Positions 1 through 6,486 of a stretch of DNA of 15,547 nt are shown here, piece after piece. This DNA comes from Bifidobacteriaceae bacterium NR021 (GTDB taxonomy: Bacteria; Actinomycetota; Actinomycetes; Actinomycetales; Bifidobacteriaceae): assembly GCA_003585845.1 (NCBI GenBank), contig NQOP01000002.1:283232-298778 (forward strand), in the 5' to 3' direction. Under the pieces are notes generated by a model. That model saw nothing but the letters and a program-made list of their open reading frames with translations, did no database searches and was not told where the DNA came from. The number at the start of each line of letters is the position of its first letter. Within the stretch, counting starts at the first letter, position 1. The position numbers were made by a program, and so were the translations under genes.

Positions 1-122
1 ACGCGAGCCACCTGCATAGGATTAGTGTGGCCGAATTCTTTCTCCAAGGCTGGTACGATTTCATCCTTGTATTGTTGCTTTAAGCGCGGAGTTGCCGGCA
101 ACTCAACTGTAGTATCGGTCAT
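1..122 (-). CDS. rplE: 50S ribosomal protein L5, N-terminal part (runs off window)
   Basis: This is the first 40 codons of L5, the protein that binds 5S rRNA and helps form the central protuberance of the large subunit. The visible start reads [18 protein letters not shown], and the segment that follows ([13 protein letters not shown]) has the typical L5 N-terminal helix pattern. The ATG at 122..120 overlaps the rplX stop codon (ATGA), and an AAGGAG motif inside the end of rplX lies at a good distance from it, so translation is probably coupled. Gene order (L14-L24-L5) is the usual spc order. The rest of the gene lies beyond the left edge, so nothing can be said about its C-terminus. Confidence 0.93.
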   Translation of the reverse strand, partial: MTDTTVELPATPRLKQQYKDEIVPALEKEFGHTNPMQVAR

Positions 123-454
123 GCCAGCTCCTTTCCGGACTTCTTGGCGACACGCACGCGCACGGTCTTAACCTTGCCGTCACGAGCCTCTTGCTTAACA
201 ATCACGCCAACGCGTGTAGGCTGCTTGGTCTCTGGATCAATAACCATCACATTAGAGCGATGGATTGGAGCCTCAACCGAAACAATGCCCGCCTGCTGAC
301 CCTGCTGGGTGGCGCGAACGTGCTTCTTAACGATCTGAACGCCTTCTACGATCAAACGGTCATCGGCTAGTACACGAACTACTTTGCCTTCCTTACCGCG
401 ATCCTTGCCGCGAATGACCTTCACCTGGTCGCCGGACTTAATCTTGGCTACCAT
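119..454 (-). CDS. rplX: 50S ribosomal protein L24
   Basis: L24 is an early assembly protein of the large subunit that binds the 5' domain of 23S rRNA. The 111-residue product carries a KOW motif near its N-terminus (about residues 7-30, with [19 protein letters not shown]) and the conserved block around [13 protein letters not shown]. The length is close to the roughly 104 residues of the E. coli protein. The ATG follows a strong GGAGGTGA ribosome binding site that lies within the end of rplN, only one base separates it from the rplN stop, and its own stop overlaps the rplE start. This packing indicates co-translation in the spc part of the operon. There is nothing unusual in the sequence. 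Confidence 0.97.
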   Translation of the reverse strand: MVAKIKSGDQVKVIRGKDRGKEGKVVRVLADDRLIVEGVQIVKKHVRATQQGQQAGIVSVEAPIHRSNVMVIDPETKQPTRVGVIVKQEARDGKVKTVRVRVAKKSGKELA

Positions 455-455
455 A

Positions 456-824
456 TCAGATCACCTCCGGAGCAAGGGACACAATCTTCATGAAGCGCTG
501 ATCGCGCAATTCACGACCGACTGGTCCGAAGATACGAGTGCCTTTTGGTTCACGACCGGAGCCGAGAATTACGGCGGCGTTCTCATCGAACTTAATATAG
601 GAACCATCGACACGGCGATGTTCCTTGACAGTACGGACGACGACAGCCTTAACTACGTCGCCTTTCTTGACCGACCCGCCAGGGATCGCGTCCTTGACGG
701 AGGCGACGATGATGTCGCCGATGCCGGCATAGCGTCGCTTCGATCCACCGAGCACGCGGATGGCAAGTAACTCCTTAGCACCCGTGTTGTCGGCGACATG
801 AAGCCGCGTTTCCTGCTGAATCAT
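456..824 (-). CDS. rplN: 50S ribosomal protein L14
   Basis: L14 lies on the subunit interface of the 50S particle, where it contacts 16S rRNA helix 14 and L19. The 122-residue product starts [19 protein letters not shown], the highly conserved L14 opening, and ends with the conserved [18 protein letters not shown]. Its length equals the family norm. The ATG at 824 is preceded by TAAGGAGAATCA, a clear ribosome binding site. Unlike the other junctions in this cluster, which are 1-34 bases, there are 91 bases between the rpsQ stop and this start, and that gap holds a perfect hairpin. In E. coli the S10 operon ends and the spc operon begins at exactly this junction. Confidence 0.98.
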   Translation of the reverse strand: MIQQETRLHVADNTGAKELLAIRVLGGSKRRYAGIGDIIVASVKDAIPGGSVKKGDVVKAVVVRTVKEHRRVDGSYIKFDENAAVILGSGREPKGTRIFGPVGRELRDQRFMKIVSLAPEVI

Positions 825-856
825 TGATTCTCCTTAGCCGAGCTGGTTCTCCCCAC

Positions 857-891
857 TCACCTGTGTCTACCACATTAGCAGACACAGGTGA
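857..891 (-). other. Perfect 12-bp hairpin in the rpsQ-rplN gap
   Basis: The arms at 857-868 (TCACCTGTGTCT) and 880-891 (AGACACAGGTGA) are exact reverse complements around an 11-base loop. In the minus-strand RNA a G-U pair can extend the stem by one step. No run of U follows it in the transcribed direction, so it does not look like an ordinary intrinsic terminator. It is the only sizeable gap in the visible operon and falls at the S10/spc boundary. A role in mRNA processing, partial termination or feedback control by a ribosomal protein is possible but is inference. Confidence 0.75.
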
Positions 892-915
892 AGCGCGGAG
901 CCTTGCCGAACTTGT

Positions 916-1182
916 TTACTTGGCGCGCTCGATAATCGAGTCGAGACGCCAACGCTTGGTCTTGCTCAGTGGCCGAGTTTCCATAATACTCACGAGGTCG
1001 CCAATATGTGCCTCGTTGTGTTCATCATGGGCTTTGACCTTGCGGGTGGAGCGAACGACTTTACCGTAAAGCGGGTGTGTCGAACGCTGCTCCAGCTCAA
1101 CGGCGATTGTCTTGTCCATGGCCTCGGACACGACGTAGCCGCGACGAACCTTGCGGAAGTTGCGCTCTTGGTTCTCAGCCAT
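916..1182 (-). CDS. rpsQ: 30S ribosomal protein S17
   Basis: S17 is a primary 16S rRNA binding protein with an OB fold, needed for early 30S assembly. The 88-residue product shows the conserved [19 protein letters not shown] segment (about residues 13-32) and the downstream motif [22 protein letters not shown]. The length matches the family (84 in E. coli, with a few extra N-terminal residues). The ATG at 1182 lies two bases after the rpmC stop and has GGAGAAG upstream, inside the end of rpmC. It is the last gene of the S10 half, and the 91-base gap with the hairpin follows it. Confidence 0.97.
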   Translation of the reverse strand: MAENQERNFRKVRRGYVVSEAMDKTIAVELEQRSTHPLYGKVVRSTRKVKAHDEHNEAHIGDLVSIMETRPLSKTKRWRLDSIIERAK

Positions 1183-1184
1183 GC

Positions 1185-1436
1185 TTACTTCTCCTTGACC
1201 TCAGTGGCGCCAGGCTCTTGGCTGATGCCGAGTTCACGCTCACGCAGGATAGTATACATCCTGGCAATGTCGTGCTTGACCGCCTTGAGGCGAGCGCTGT
1301 TTTCGAGTTGACCAGTTGCTGCCTGGAAGCGCAAGTTAAATAGCTCTTCCTTAGACTTCTTCAAGAAGCCTTCGATCTCAGCATTTGTCTTCTCGTTCAA
1401 ATTCTTGATGGTGTAGTCTGCAGTTCCGACTGGCAT
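1185..1436 (-). CDS. rpmC: 50S ribosomal protein L29
   Basis: L29 lies next to the peptide exit tunnel beside L23, where trigger factor and the signal recognition particle dock. The 83-residue product carries the family signature around [18 protein letters not shown] and [19 protein letters not shown]. Most bacterial L29 proteins are 60-70 residues. The extra residues here form an N-terminal segment of about ten residues and a charged tail ending EVKEK, as is common in Actinobacteria. The start codon overlaps the last base of the rplP stop (TGATG), so the two are probably translated in a coupled way. An in-frame start further inside would remove conserved residues, so the first ATG is preferred. 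Confidence 0.95.
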   Translation of the reverse strand: MPVGTADYTIKNLNEKTNAEIEGFLKKSKEELFNLRFQAATGQLENSARLKAVKHDIARMYTILRERELGISQEPGATEVKEK

Positions 1437-1855
1437 CAGATGTCACCGCCTTCACGCGCAATAACACGGCATTTCATTGGGAGCTTATCGATAGCGCGGC
1501 GCAAAGCCTCGCGAGCGATGTCCTCAGAAACACCACCGATCTCGAACATTACGCGTCCTGGGTGGATGTTGGCAATCCAGAATTCTGGAGCACCCTTACC
1601 GGAACCCATTCGCGCACCAAGCGGGTGCTTGGTTAATGGACGATCTGGGAAGATCGTAATCCACACACGACCGCCACGCTTAATGTAGCGAGTCATTGCG
1701 ATACGAGCTGCCTCGATCTGTCGGTTAGTGATGTAAGCCGGAGCCAGCGCCTGAATACCAAAATCGCCGAAAGCGATCTCGGTGCCACCCTTAGACATGC
1801 CGCTACGGGTAGGACGGTGCTGCTTACGATATTTAGTCCTCTTTGGGATAAGCAT
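1436..1855 (-). CDS. rplP: 50S ribosomal protein L16
   Basis: L16 binds 23S rRNA next to the A site and 5S rRNA, and supports tRNA accommodation. The 139-residue product begins [14 protein letters not shown], the invariant L16 N-terminus, and holds the conserved blocks [20 protein letters not shown] and [16 protein letters not shown]. The open frame extends further upstream through the rpsC tail in a different frame, but that extension is not L16-like. The ATG at 1855 is the right start: it follows the rpsC stop by four bases with AAGGAG just before that stop. The length equals the family norm (136 in E. coli). Confidence 0.97.
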   Translation of the reverse strand: MLIPKRTKYRKQHRPTRSGMSKGGTEIAFGDFGIQALAPAYITNRQIEAARIAMTRYIKRGGRVWITIFPDRPLTKHPLGARMGSGKGAPEFWIANIHPGRVMFEIGGVSEDIAREALRRAIDKLPMKCRVIAREGGDI

Positions 1856-1859
1856 CTGC

Positions 1860-2678
1860 TCACTCCTTCGTTTCCGTTGCGGCAGGAGCTTCAGCAGCTG
1901 CAGCTTCAGCTGGCTTTTCAGCCTGTGCTTCAGCAGCCTTCTGCTGGTTAGCAGGACGTGCGCCACGACGTGGACGACGATCGCCACCACGACGACCTTC
2001 ACGCTTACCCTGCTGAGCCTGCTGCTCTTCGAACTCACGCTCGGTCATATCACCCTTGTAGATCCAGACCTTTACGCCGATGCGGCCGTATGTGGTCTTA
2101 GCTTCAAAGAAGCCGTAATCAATCAAGGCACGAAGGGTCTGCAGTGGAACGCGACCCTCGCGATAGAACTCAGAGCGGCTCATTTCGGCGCCACCAAGGC
2201 GACCGGAGAGCTTGATACGGATACCCTTGGCACCTGCACGCATTGCATCTTGCTGTGCCTTACGCATAGCACGACGGAATGTAACACGGTTTGTCAACTG
2301 CTCCGCAATTCCCTGAGCAACCAACTGAGCGTCAAGTGCAGCGTTCTTCACTTCGAAGATGTTGAGCTGTACTTGCTTGCCTGTGAGCTTCTCGAGCTTT
2401 GCGCGAACGCGCTCAGCTTCAGCGCCACGACGACCGATGATAATACCCGGACGAGCAGTGTGAATATCTACACGAACGCGATCACGAGTGCGCTCGATAA
2501 CGATACGAGATACGCCAGCACGCTCGAGGTCATGGCTCATTTCCTTGCGAATCTTGTCATCCTCAAGGACGAAGTCACGATAACGCTCGCCAGCTTTGTT
2601 GGAGTCAGAGAACCACTTAGAGCGATGATTCTCGGTGATGCCCAGGCGATAGCCGAAAGGATTGATCTTCTGACCCAT
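1860..2678 (-). CDS. rpsC: 30S ribosomal protein S3 with long C-terminal tail
   Basis: S3 forms part of the mRNA entry channel and helps the ribosome unwind mRNA structure. The 272-residue product opens with [14 protein letters not shown] and has a KH RNA-binding domain with the GxxG loop (GRRG at residues 82-85), then the S3 C-terminal domain ending near [10 protein letters not shown] at about residue 210. The remaining 62 residues or so form a low-complexity tail: first Arg/Gly-rich, then Ala/Glu-rich. E. coli S3 is 233 residues, and actinobacterial S3 proteins often carry such tails. The ATG lies two bases after the rplV stop, with AAGGAG overlapping the end of rplV. The long tail is discussed as a finding. 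Confidence 0.97.
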   Translation of the reverse strand: MGQKINPFGYRLGITENHRSKWFSDSNKAGERYRDFVLEDDKIRKEMSHDLERAGVSRIVIERTRDRVRVDIHTARPGIIIGRRGAEAERVRAKLEKLTGKQVQLNIFEVKNAALDAQLVAQGIAEQLTNRVTFRRAMRKAQQDAMRAGAKGIRIKLSGRLGGAEMSRSEFYREGRVPLQTLRALIDYGFFEAKTTYGRIGVKVWIYKGDMTEREFEEQQAQQGKREGRRGGDRRPRRGARPANQQKAAEAQAEKPAEAAAAEAPAATETKE

Positions 2679-2680
2679 CT

Positions 2681-3040
2681 TTAGCGGGCTCCTTCCTTAA
2701 GCGAGACGATAACAGTGATATGGCTTGTGCGCTTGTTAATGCGCGCAGCGCGACCCTGTGCACGAGCACGGAAACGCTTAAGCGTTACACCCTCGTCCAC
2801 ATAGGTTTCCTTGATGACCAAGTCCTGCTCACGGAATGGTTCACCGGCTTTTTCAGCCTTAACGCGAGCGTTAGCGATCGCGCTTTCAAGAACCTTGCGC
2901 ACCGGCAATGATGCGTCCTGAGGAGCAAACTTCAAAATGGTAATAGCTTCGCTTGCACGCTTGCCTCGGATGAGGTCGACCATGCGGCGAGCCTTGCGCG
3001 GCGTCACGCGGACGTGACGAGCGATTGCTTTAGCTTCCAT
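2681..3040 (-). CDS. rplV: 50S ribosomal protein L22
   Basis: L22 lines the polypeptide exit tunnel with an extended beta hairpin, where macrolide-resistance changes and nascent-chain stalling contacts occur. The 119-residue product has the signature [20 protein letters not shown] near the N-terminus, the [11 protein letters not shown] block, and the hairpin and C-terminal region [15 protein letters not shown]. It is close to the family length (110 in E. coli). An AAGGAGAG ribosome binding site lies upstream of the ATG at 3040, 16 bases after the rpsS stop. Nothing deviates from a normal L22. Confidence 0.97.
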   Translation of the reverse strand: MEAKAIARHVRVTPRKARRMVDLIRGKRASEAITILKFAPQDASLPVRKVLESAIANARVKAEKAGEPFREQDLVIKETYVDEGVTLKRFRARAQGRAARINKRTSHITVIVSLKEGAR

Positions 3041-3056
3041 GTGTCCTAACTCTCCT

Positions 3057-3335
3057 TTAGCGGCGTGCCTTTTTGTCGTCCTTCACATGACCCTTAAAGG
3101 TCTTGGTCGGGGCGAACTCACCGAGCTTATGACCAACCATGGCTTCGGTAACGAATACCGGCACATGCTTGCGGCCATCATGTACGGCAAAGGTGTGTCC
3201 AATGAAATCAGGAGTGATCATCGAACGACGCGACCAAGTCTTAATGACATTGTGCGTACCCTTGTCGTTTTGCTCGTCGACTTTCTTCTGCAAGTGGGCG
3301 TCGACGAAAGGGCCCTTCTTGATGCTACGAGTCAT
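3057..3335 (-). CDS. rpsS: 30S ribosomal protein S19
   Basis: S19 sits in the head of the 30S subunit and bridges to the large subunit next to S13. The 92-residue product begins [19 protein letters not shown], the classic S19 opening, and contains [20 protein letters not shown] and the C-terminal [10 protein letters not shown] signature. Its length is exactly that of the E. coli protein. It is 15 bases downstream of rplB with a GGGAG ribosome binding site before the ATG, in the usual L2-S19-L22 order. Confidence 0.98.
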   Translation of the reverse strand: MTRSIKKGPFVDAHLQKKVDEQNDKGTHNVIKTWSRRSMITPDFIGHTFAVHDGRKHVPVFVTEAMVGHKLGEFAPTKTFKGHVKDDKKARR

Positions 3336-3350
3336 CTATTCGACACTCCC

Positions 3351-4181
3351 TTACTTGCGGTTCTTACCATTCGGGCGACGACGAACAATCATCTTGTTCG
3401 AAGCCTTCTTTGGACGACGTGTACGAACCTCGCCCTTGCCCCATGGAGAAACTGGTGGCTTACCACCACGGGTGCGACCACCATGTGGATGGTCCACAGG
3501 GTTCATGGATTCGCCTCGGGTGATTGGTCTACGACCAAGCCAACGTGCGCGACCTGCCTTACCAAGCTCGATATTGGCGTGATCGGAGTTACCTACTTCG
3601 CCAACAGTAGCGCGGCAACGAGCGTCCACGTTACGAATTTCGCCAGATGGCATACGCAACTGCGCATAAGCACCATCCTTAGCGACGAGCTGAACAGCGG
3701 CACCAGCGGAACGAGCAATCTTCGCACCACCAAGTGGACGAAGTTCAATTGCGTGAACCACGGTACCGGTTGGGATATTCTTCAGAGGCAGGTTGTTGCC
3801 TGGCTTAATATCAGCCTGAGCGCCGGTCTCAATAACATCACCCTGGGCAACGCCTTCAGGAGCGATAATGTAACGCTTCTCACCGTCTGCGTAATGCAAC
3901 AAAGCGATGCGAGCGGAACGATTAGGGTCATACTCAATATGAGCGACCTTTGCTGGCACGCCATCCTTGTCCCAACGCTTGAAGTCGATGAGACGATACT
4001 GACGCTTGTGACCGCCGCCGCGATGGCGAGAAGTCATGCGGCCGTAAGAGTTACGACCACCAGTCTTGCTGAGTTTGCGTACCAGCGACTTTTCAGGCGT
4101 AGAACGCGTGATCTCGGCAAAATCCGAAACCGAAGCGTTACGACGGCCTGCAGTCGTCGGCTTATAAACGCGGATAGCCAT
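3351..4181 (-). CDS. rplB: 50S ribosomal protein L2
   Basis: L2 is one of the most conserved ribosomal proteins, required for subunit joining and close to the peptidyl transferase centre. The 276-residue product begins [15 protein letters not shown] and has the OB-fold region around [17 protein letters not shown] and the SH3-like C-terminal domain with the conserved [14 protein letters not shown] loop, whose histidine lies near the catalytic centre. The length is near the E. coli value of 273. The gap to rplW is 34 bases, the longest in the S10 part, and AAAGGAAT lies before the ATG. A long open frame on the opposite strand is a codon-bias shadow. Confidence 0.98.
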   Translation of the reverse strand: MAIRVYKPTTAGRRNASVSDFAEITRSTPEKSLVRKLSKTGGRNSYGRMTSRHRGGGHKRQYRLIDFKRWDKDGVPAKVAHIEYDPNRSARIALLHYADGEKRYIIAPEGVAQGDVIETGAQADIKPGNNLPLKNIPTGTVVHAIELRPLGGAKIARSAGAAVQLVAKDGAYAQLRMPSGEIRNVDARCRATVGEVGNSDHANIELGKAGRARWLGRRPITRGESMNPVDHPHGGRTRGGKPPVSPWGKGEVRTRRPKKASNKMIVRRRPNGKNRK

Positions 4182-4215
4182 AATATAGTATTCCTTTACT
4201 TTTCTCGGCTAGCCT

Positions 4216-4512
4216 TCAGTTACCAAAGATGTCAATCGTTTGACCTTCAGCCACGGTGACAATAGCACGCTTCTGGTTCACACGACGGCCGAAACCGGTG
4301 CGAGAGCGCTTCAACTTGCCAGCGCGGTTCAAAGTGTTAACGTTTGTCACCTTGACCTTGAAGATTTCTTCGATAGCCTGCTTGATCTGAACCTTGTTAG
4401 CATCTGGAGCCACTACGAAAGTGTACTGACCACGATCAGAAGCTGCATAACTTTTTTCAGAAACAACTGGCTTAAGAATTACGTCATGTGCTGGGTTATG
4501 GACTGCGACCAT
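4216..4512 (-). CDS. rplW: 50S ribosomal protein L23
   Basis: L23 lies at the mouth of the exit tunnel and is the main docking site for trigger factor and signal recognition particle. The 98-residue product has the family motif [14 protein letters not shown] near the N-terminus, the segment [23 protein letters not shown], and a basic loop before the C-terminal strand. This matches L23 in length (100 in E. coli). The ATG at 4512 lies five bases after the rplD stop and is preceded by AAGGAGG in the end of rplD, about ten bases away. Confidence 0.97.
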   Translation of the reverse strand: MVAVHNPAHDVILKPVVSEKSYAASDRGQYTFVVAPDANKVQIKQAIEEIFKVKVTNVNTLNRAGKLKRSRTGFGRRVNQKRAIVTVAEGQTIDIFGN

Positions 4513-4517
4513 TTAAA

Positions 4518-5183
4518 TCAGGCCTCCTTAACGACAGGCTCGGTCTTAGCAGCAACGAAGGCTTCGAAGCCTTCCTTGGAGAAGACGACGTACTGAGCTG
4601 TAACAACATCGTAAGTGTTGAGCTGATCAGCGAAGATCACGTGAACAGTTGGAATGTTGCGTACAGACATCCACTCATTGATGTTCTCACGAGAAAGAAC
4701 AACAGTAGTGAATTGGTTATTGGTCACAGGGGTAAGTGCTGCAACAGCTGTCTTGGTGGATGGCACATCCTTAATACCAAAGTCAACTACAGCAATACGT
4801 CCAGCATTTGCACGATCCGAAAGAACGTAGCGAAGAGCGGCAGCCTTCATCTTCTTCGGGGTGCGCTGATCGTACTTACGAGGAACTGGACCGTGAACAA
4901 CGCCACCATGTACCCACTGAGGAGCACGAATGGAACCTTGGCGAGCACGACCTGTGCCCTTCTGCTTCCATGGCTTCTTACCGCCGCCGGAAACATTAGC
5001 ACGATTCTTCACAGCATGGGTGCCCTGACGAGCAGCAGCAAGCTGAGCGATTACGACCTGATGAACCAGTGGGCCGTGAGCTAAAACGTCTTCGTTGGAG
5101 ATGCCGAAAATTTCAGCAGGAGCTTCAACGGTTCCGCTTGCATTGCCCTTAGTATCAGTGACGTTCAGAGTTACGTTTGCCAT
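4518..5183 (-). CDS. rplD: 50S ribosomal protein L4
   Basis: L4 forms part of the exit tunnel constriction together with L22. In E. coli it also represses its own S10 operon by acting on the mRNA leader. The 221-residue product shows the L4 signature around AAARQGTHAVKNRANVSGGG and PWKQKGTGRARQGS, which form the extended tunnel loop, followed by the globular C-terminal part. An N-terminal extension makes it somewhat longer than the E. coli protein (201), as is normal in Actinobacteria. It starts five bases after the rplC stop with GGGAG upstream. Whether L4 autoregulates here cannot be told from the sequence. Confidence 0.97.
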   Translation of the reverse strand: MANVTLNVTDTKGNASGTVEAPAEIFGISNEDVLAHGPLVHQVVIAQLAAARQGTHAVKNRANVSGGGKKPWKQKGTGRARQGSIRAPQWVHGGVVHGPVPRKYDQRTPKKMKAAALRYVLSDRANAGRIAVVDFGIKDVPSTKTAVAALTPVTNNQFTTVVLSRENINEWMSVRNIPTVHVIFADQLNTYDVVTAQYVVFSKEGFEAFVAAKTEPVVKEA

Positions 5184-5188
5184 AATTA

Positions 5189-5839
5189 TCAGGCTCCCTT
5201 CACTGCCGAACGGACGAGAACGATTGCGCCCTTAGGACCTGGAACAGCGCCCTTAATAGCGAGAATGCCGTTCTCGACATCCGAAGAAACGATGGTGAGG
5301 TTAAGCGCGGTGGAAGTCACATGACCCATGCGACCAGCCATACGCTTGCCCTTCAAAATGCGGCTTGGAGTTGCGCAAGCGCCCACAGAACCTGGGCGAC
5401 GTTCGTTCTTGTGCGAGCCGTGAGTACGGCGATAGGACTTGAAGCCCCAACGCTTGATAGTGCCAGCAAAGCCCTTACCCTTGGTAGTGCCAGTGACATC
5501 TACTTCAGAACCCTCAGCGAACAATTCAGCAGTCAATTCCTGACCTGGCTGATAATCTGCTGCGTTCTCGGTACGCACCTCAGCGAGGTGACGACGAGGA
5601 GTTACACCAGCCTTTGCAAAATGACCAGCCAATGGCTTAGTCACCTTGGTAGGATCAATCTGGCCATAACCGAGCTGTACTGCGCAATAACCGTCAGACT
5701 CTACAGTCTTTACAGCGGTAACTACGTTAGTAGCAACTTCAACCAGAGTTACGGGGACGAAGAAGCCGTTTTCATCCCAAACCTGCGACATACCCAGCTT
5801 GCGGCCGAGCAATGCAGTGCGATTCTTATTCTGCGACAT
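5189..5839 (-). CDS. rplC: 50S ribosomal protein L3
   Basis: L3 is an assembly-initiating protein of the 50S subunit whose long loop reaches the peptidyl transferase centre. The 216-residue product begins with [17 protein letters not shown] and carries the signature [17 protein letters not shown] followed by [18 protein letters not shown] and GKRMAGRMG, the loop regions expected of L3. Its length agrees with the family (209 in E. coli). The ATG at 5839 is preceded by GGGGGAGAAAG, 16 bases after the rpsJ stop. It is the second gene of the operon. Confidence 0.98.
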   Translation of the reverse strand: MSQNKNRTALLGRKLGMSQVWDENGFFVPVTLVEVATNVVTAVKTVESDGYCAVQLGYGQIDPTKVTKPLAGHFAKAGVTPRRHLAEVRTENAADYQPGQELTAELFAEGSEVDVTGTTKGKGFAGTIKRWGFKSYRRTHGSHKNERRPGSVGACATPSRILKGKRMAGRMGHVTSTALNLTIVSSDVENGILAIKGAVPGPKGAIVLVRSAVKGA

Positions 5840-5855
5840 TACTTTCTCCCCCTTC

Positions 5856-6164
5856 CTACAGCTTGATCTCGATGTTTACATCCGCAGGCAGGTCAATGTG
5901 CATCAAAGAATCCACAGCCTTTGGCGTTGGATCTACGATGTCAATGAGGCGCTTATGAGTGCGCATCTCGAAATGCTCGCGAGAATCCTTGTATTTATGA
6001 GGAGAACGGATAACAACAAACACGTTCTTCTCGGTCGGCAGAGGAACCGGACCCACTACTGTGGCGCCCGCGTTCGTCACCGTCTCGACGATTTTCTTCG
6101 CCGATTGGTCGATGACCTCATGGTCATAGGACTTAAGCCTGATGCGGATTTTCTGTCCCGCCAT
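5856..6164 (-). CDS. rpsJ: 30S ribosomal protein S10 (NusE), first gene of the operon
   Basis: S10 is part of the 30S head and, as NusE, joins NusB and NusG in transcription antitermination. The 102-residue product begins [19 protein letters not shown], contains [39 protein letters not shown] in the expected order, and has the family length (103 in E. coli). The ATG at 6164 has a modest GAAAGGG ribosome binding site nine bases upstream. It is the promoter-proximal gene of the S10 operon, preceded by about 320 bases without a gene up to the adhE stop codon. Confidence 0.98.
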   Translation of the reverse strand: MAGQKIRIRLKSYDHEVIDQSAKKIVETVTNAGATVVGPVPLPTEKNVFVVIRSPHKYKDSREHFEMRTHKRLIDIVDPTPKAVDSLMHIDLPADVNIEIKL

Positions 6165-6428
6165 TGCCGTCCGCCCTTTCTAGCGATTCGTTTACTGTTT
6201 ACCAACCTGAATTCAAGGGCACCGGCGAGAATAAACCCCTAGGGTAATTCCACATCAGTGCGCGGCATCAAAAACCTATTCATACAAAAAGATTTCGATT
6301 CAAAGTTTTTGCTTCCGCGCTCGCTTTTTTTAATTACAATATGCGAGCCTTAAAACAGGCAACTAAGTAATTAAACCATCAACCTTCGATTATTAAAAAC
6401 CGGGCGTGTCGGCTATTTTCCAACAAAA
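6165..6428 (-). promoter_or_regulatory. rpsJ upstream region with a tentative S10 operon promoter
   Basis: This AT-rich stretch between the adhE terminator and rpsJ must contain the S10 operon promoter and leader, because no gene fits it. The best minus-strand match I find is TTGCCT (6357-6362) with a 17-base spacer to TTGTAA (6334-6339). A second weak -10-like TATGAA occurs near 6288-6293. Neither is convincing. If the first is right, the leader is roughly 165 bases, long enough for ribosomal protein feedback control. I see no hairpin here as clear as those beside adhE, rpsI or rplN. A short CCCTAGGG palindrome lies at 6237-6244. Confidence 0.35.
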
Positions 6429-6465
6429 AATGGCAGAAACTACAATTAGTTGAGCTTCTGCCATT
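6422..6465 (-). terminator. Intrinsic terminator after adhE
   Basis: The arms at 6429-6438 and 6456-6465 form a perfect 10-bp stem (AATGGCAGAA with TTCTGCCATT) around a 17-base loop. In the minus-strand transcript the stem is followed at once by a run of six or more U. It lies 21 bases past the adhE stop codon. The plus-strand side has no T run, so it works in one direction and separates adhE from the S10 operon. Confidence 0.9.
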
Positions 6466-6486
6466 ATTAACTAAATACGCAAATAA

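Noticed and set aside
1436..2038. A 200-residue version of L16 starting inside rpsC
   Set aside because: The extra N-terminal residues are an out-of-frame reading of the rpsC tail; the normal L16 start with a ribosome binding site lies at 1855.
1782..2684. A 300-codon open frame on the plus strand opposite rpsC and the start of rplP
   Set aside because: It is a shadow of rpsC; the product is low-complexity and has no ribosome binding site or independent support.
3039..4259. A 406-codon open frame on the plus strand opposite rpsS and rplB
   Set aside because: It lies wholly antisense to highly conserved ribosomal genes, its translation resembles no known family, and codon bias of the ribosomal genes removes antisense stops.
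6301..6332. A plus-strand terminator suggested by a GC-rich patch followed by a T run
   Set aside because: I could not form a stable stem directly before the T run, and no plus-strand gene ends there.
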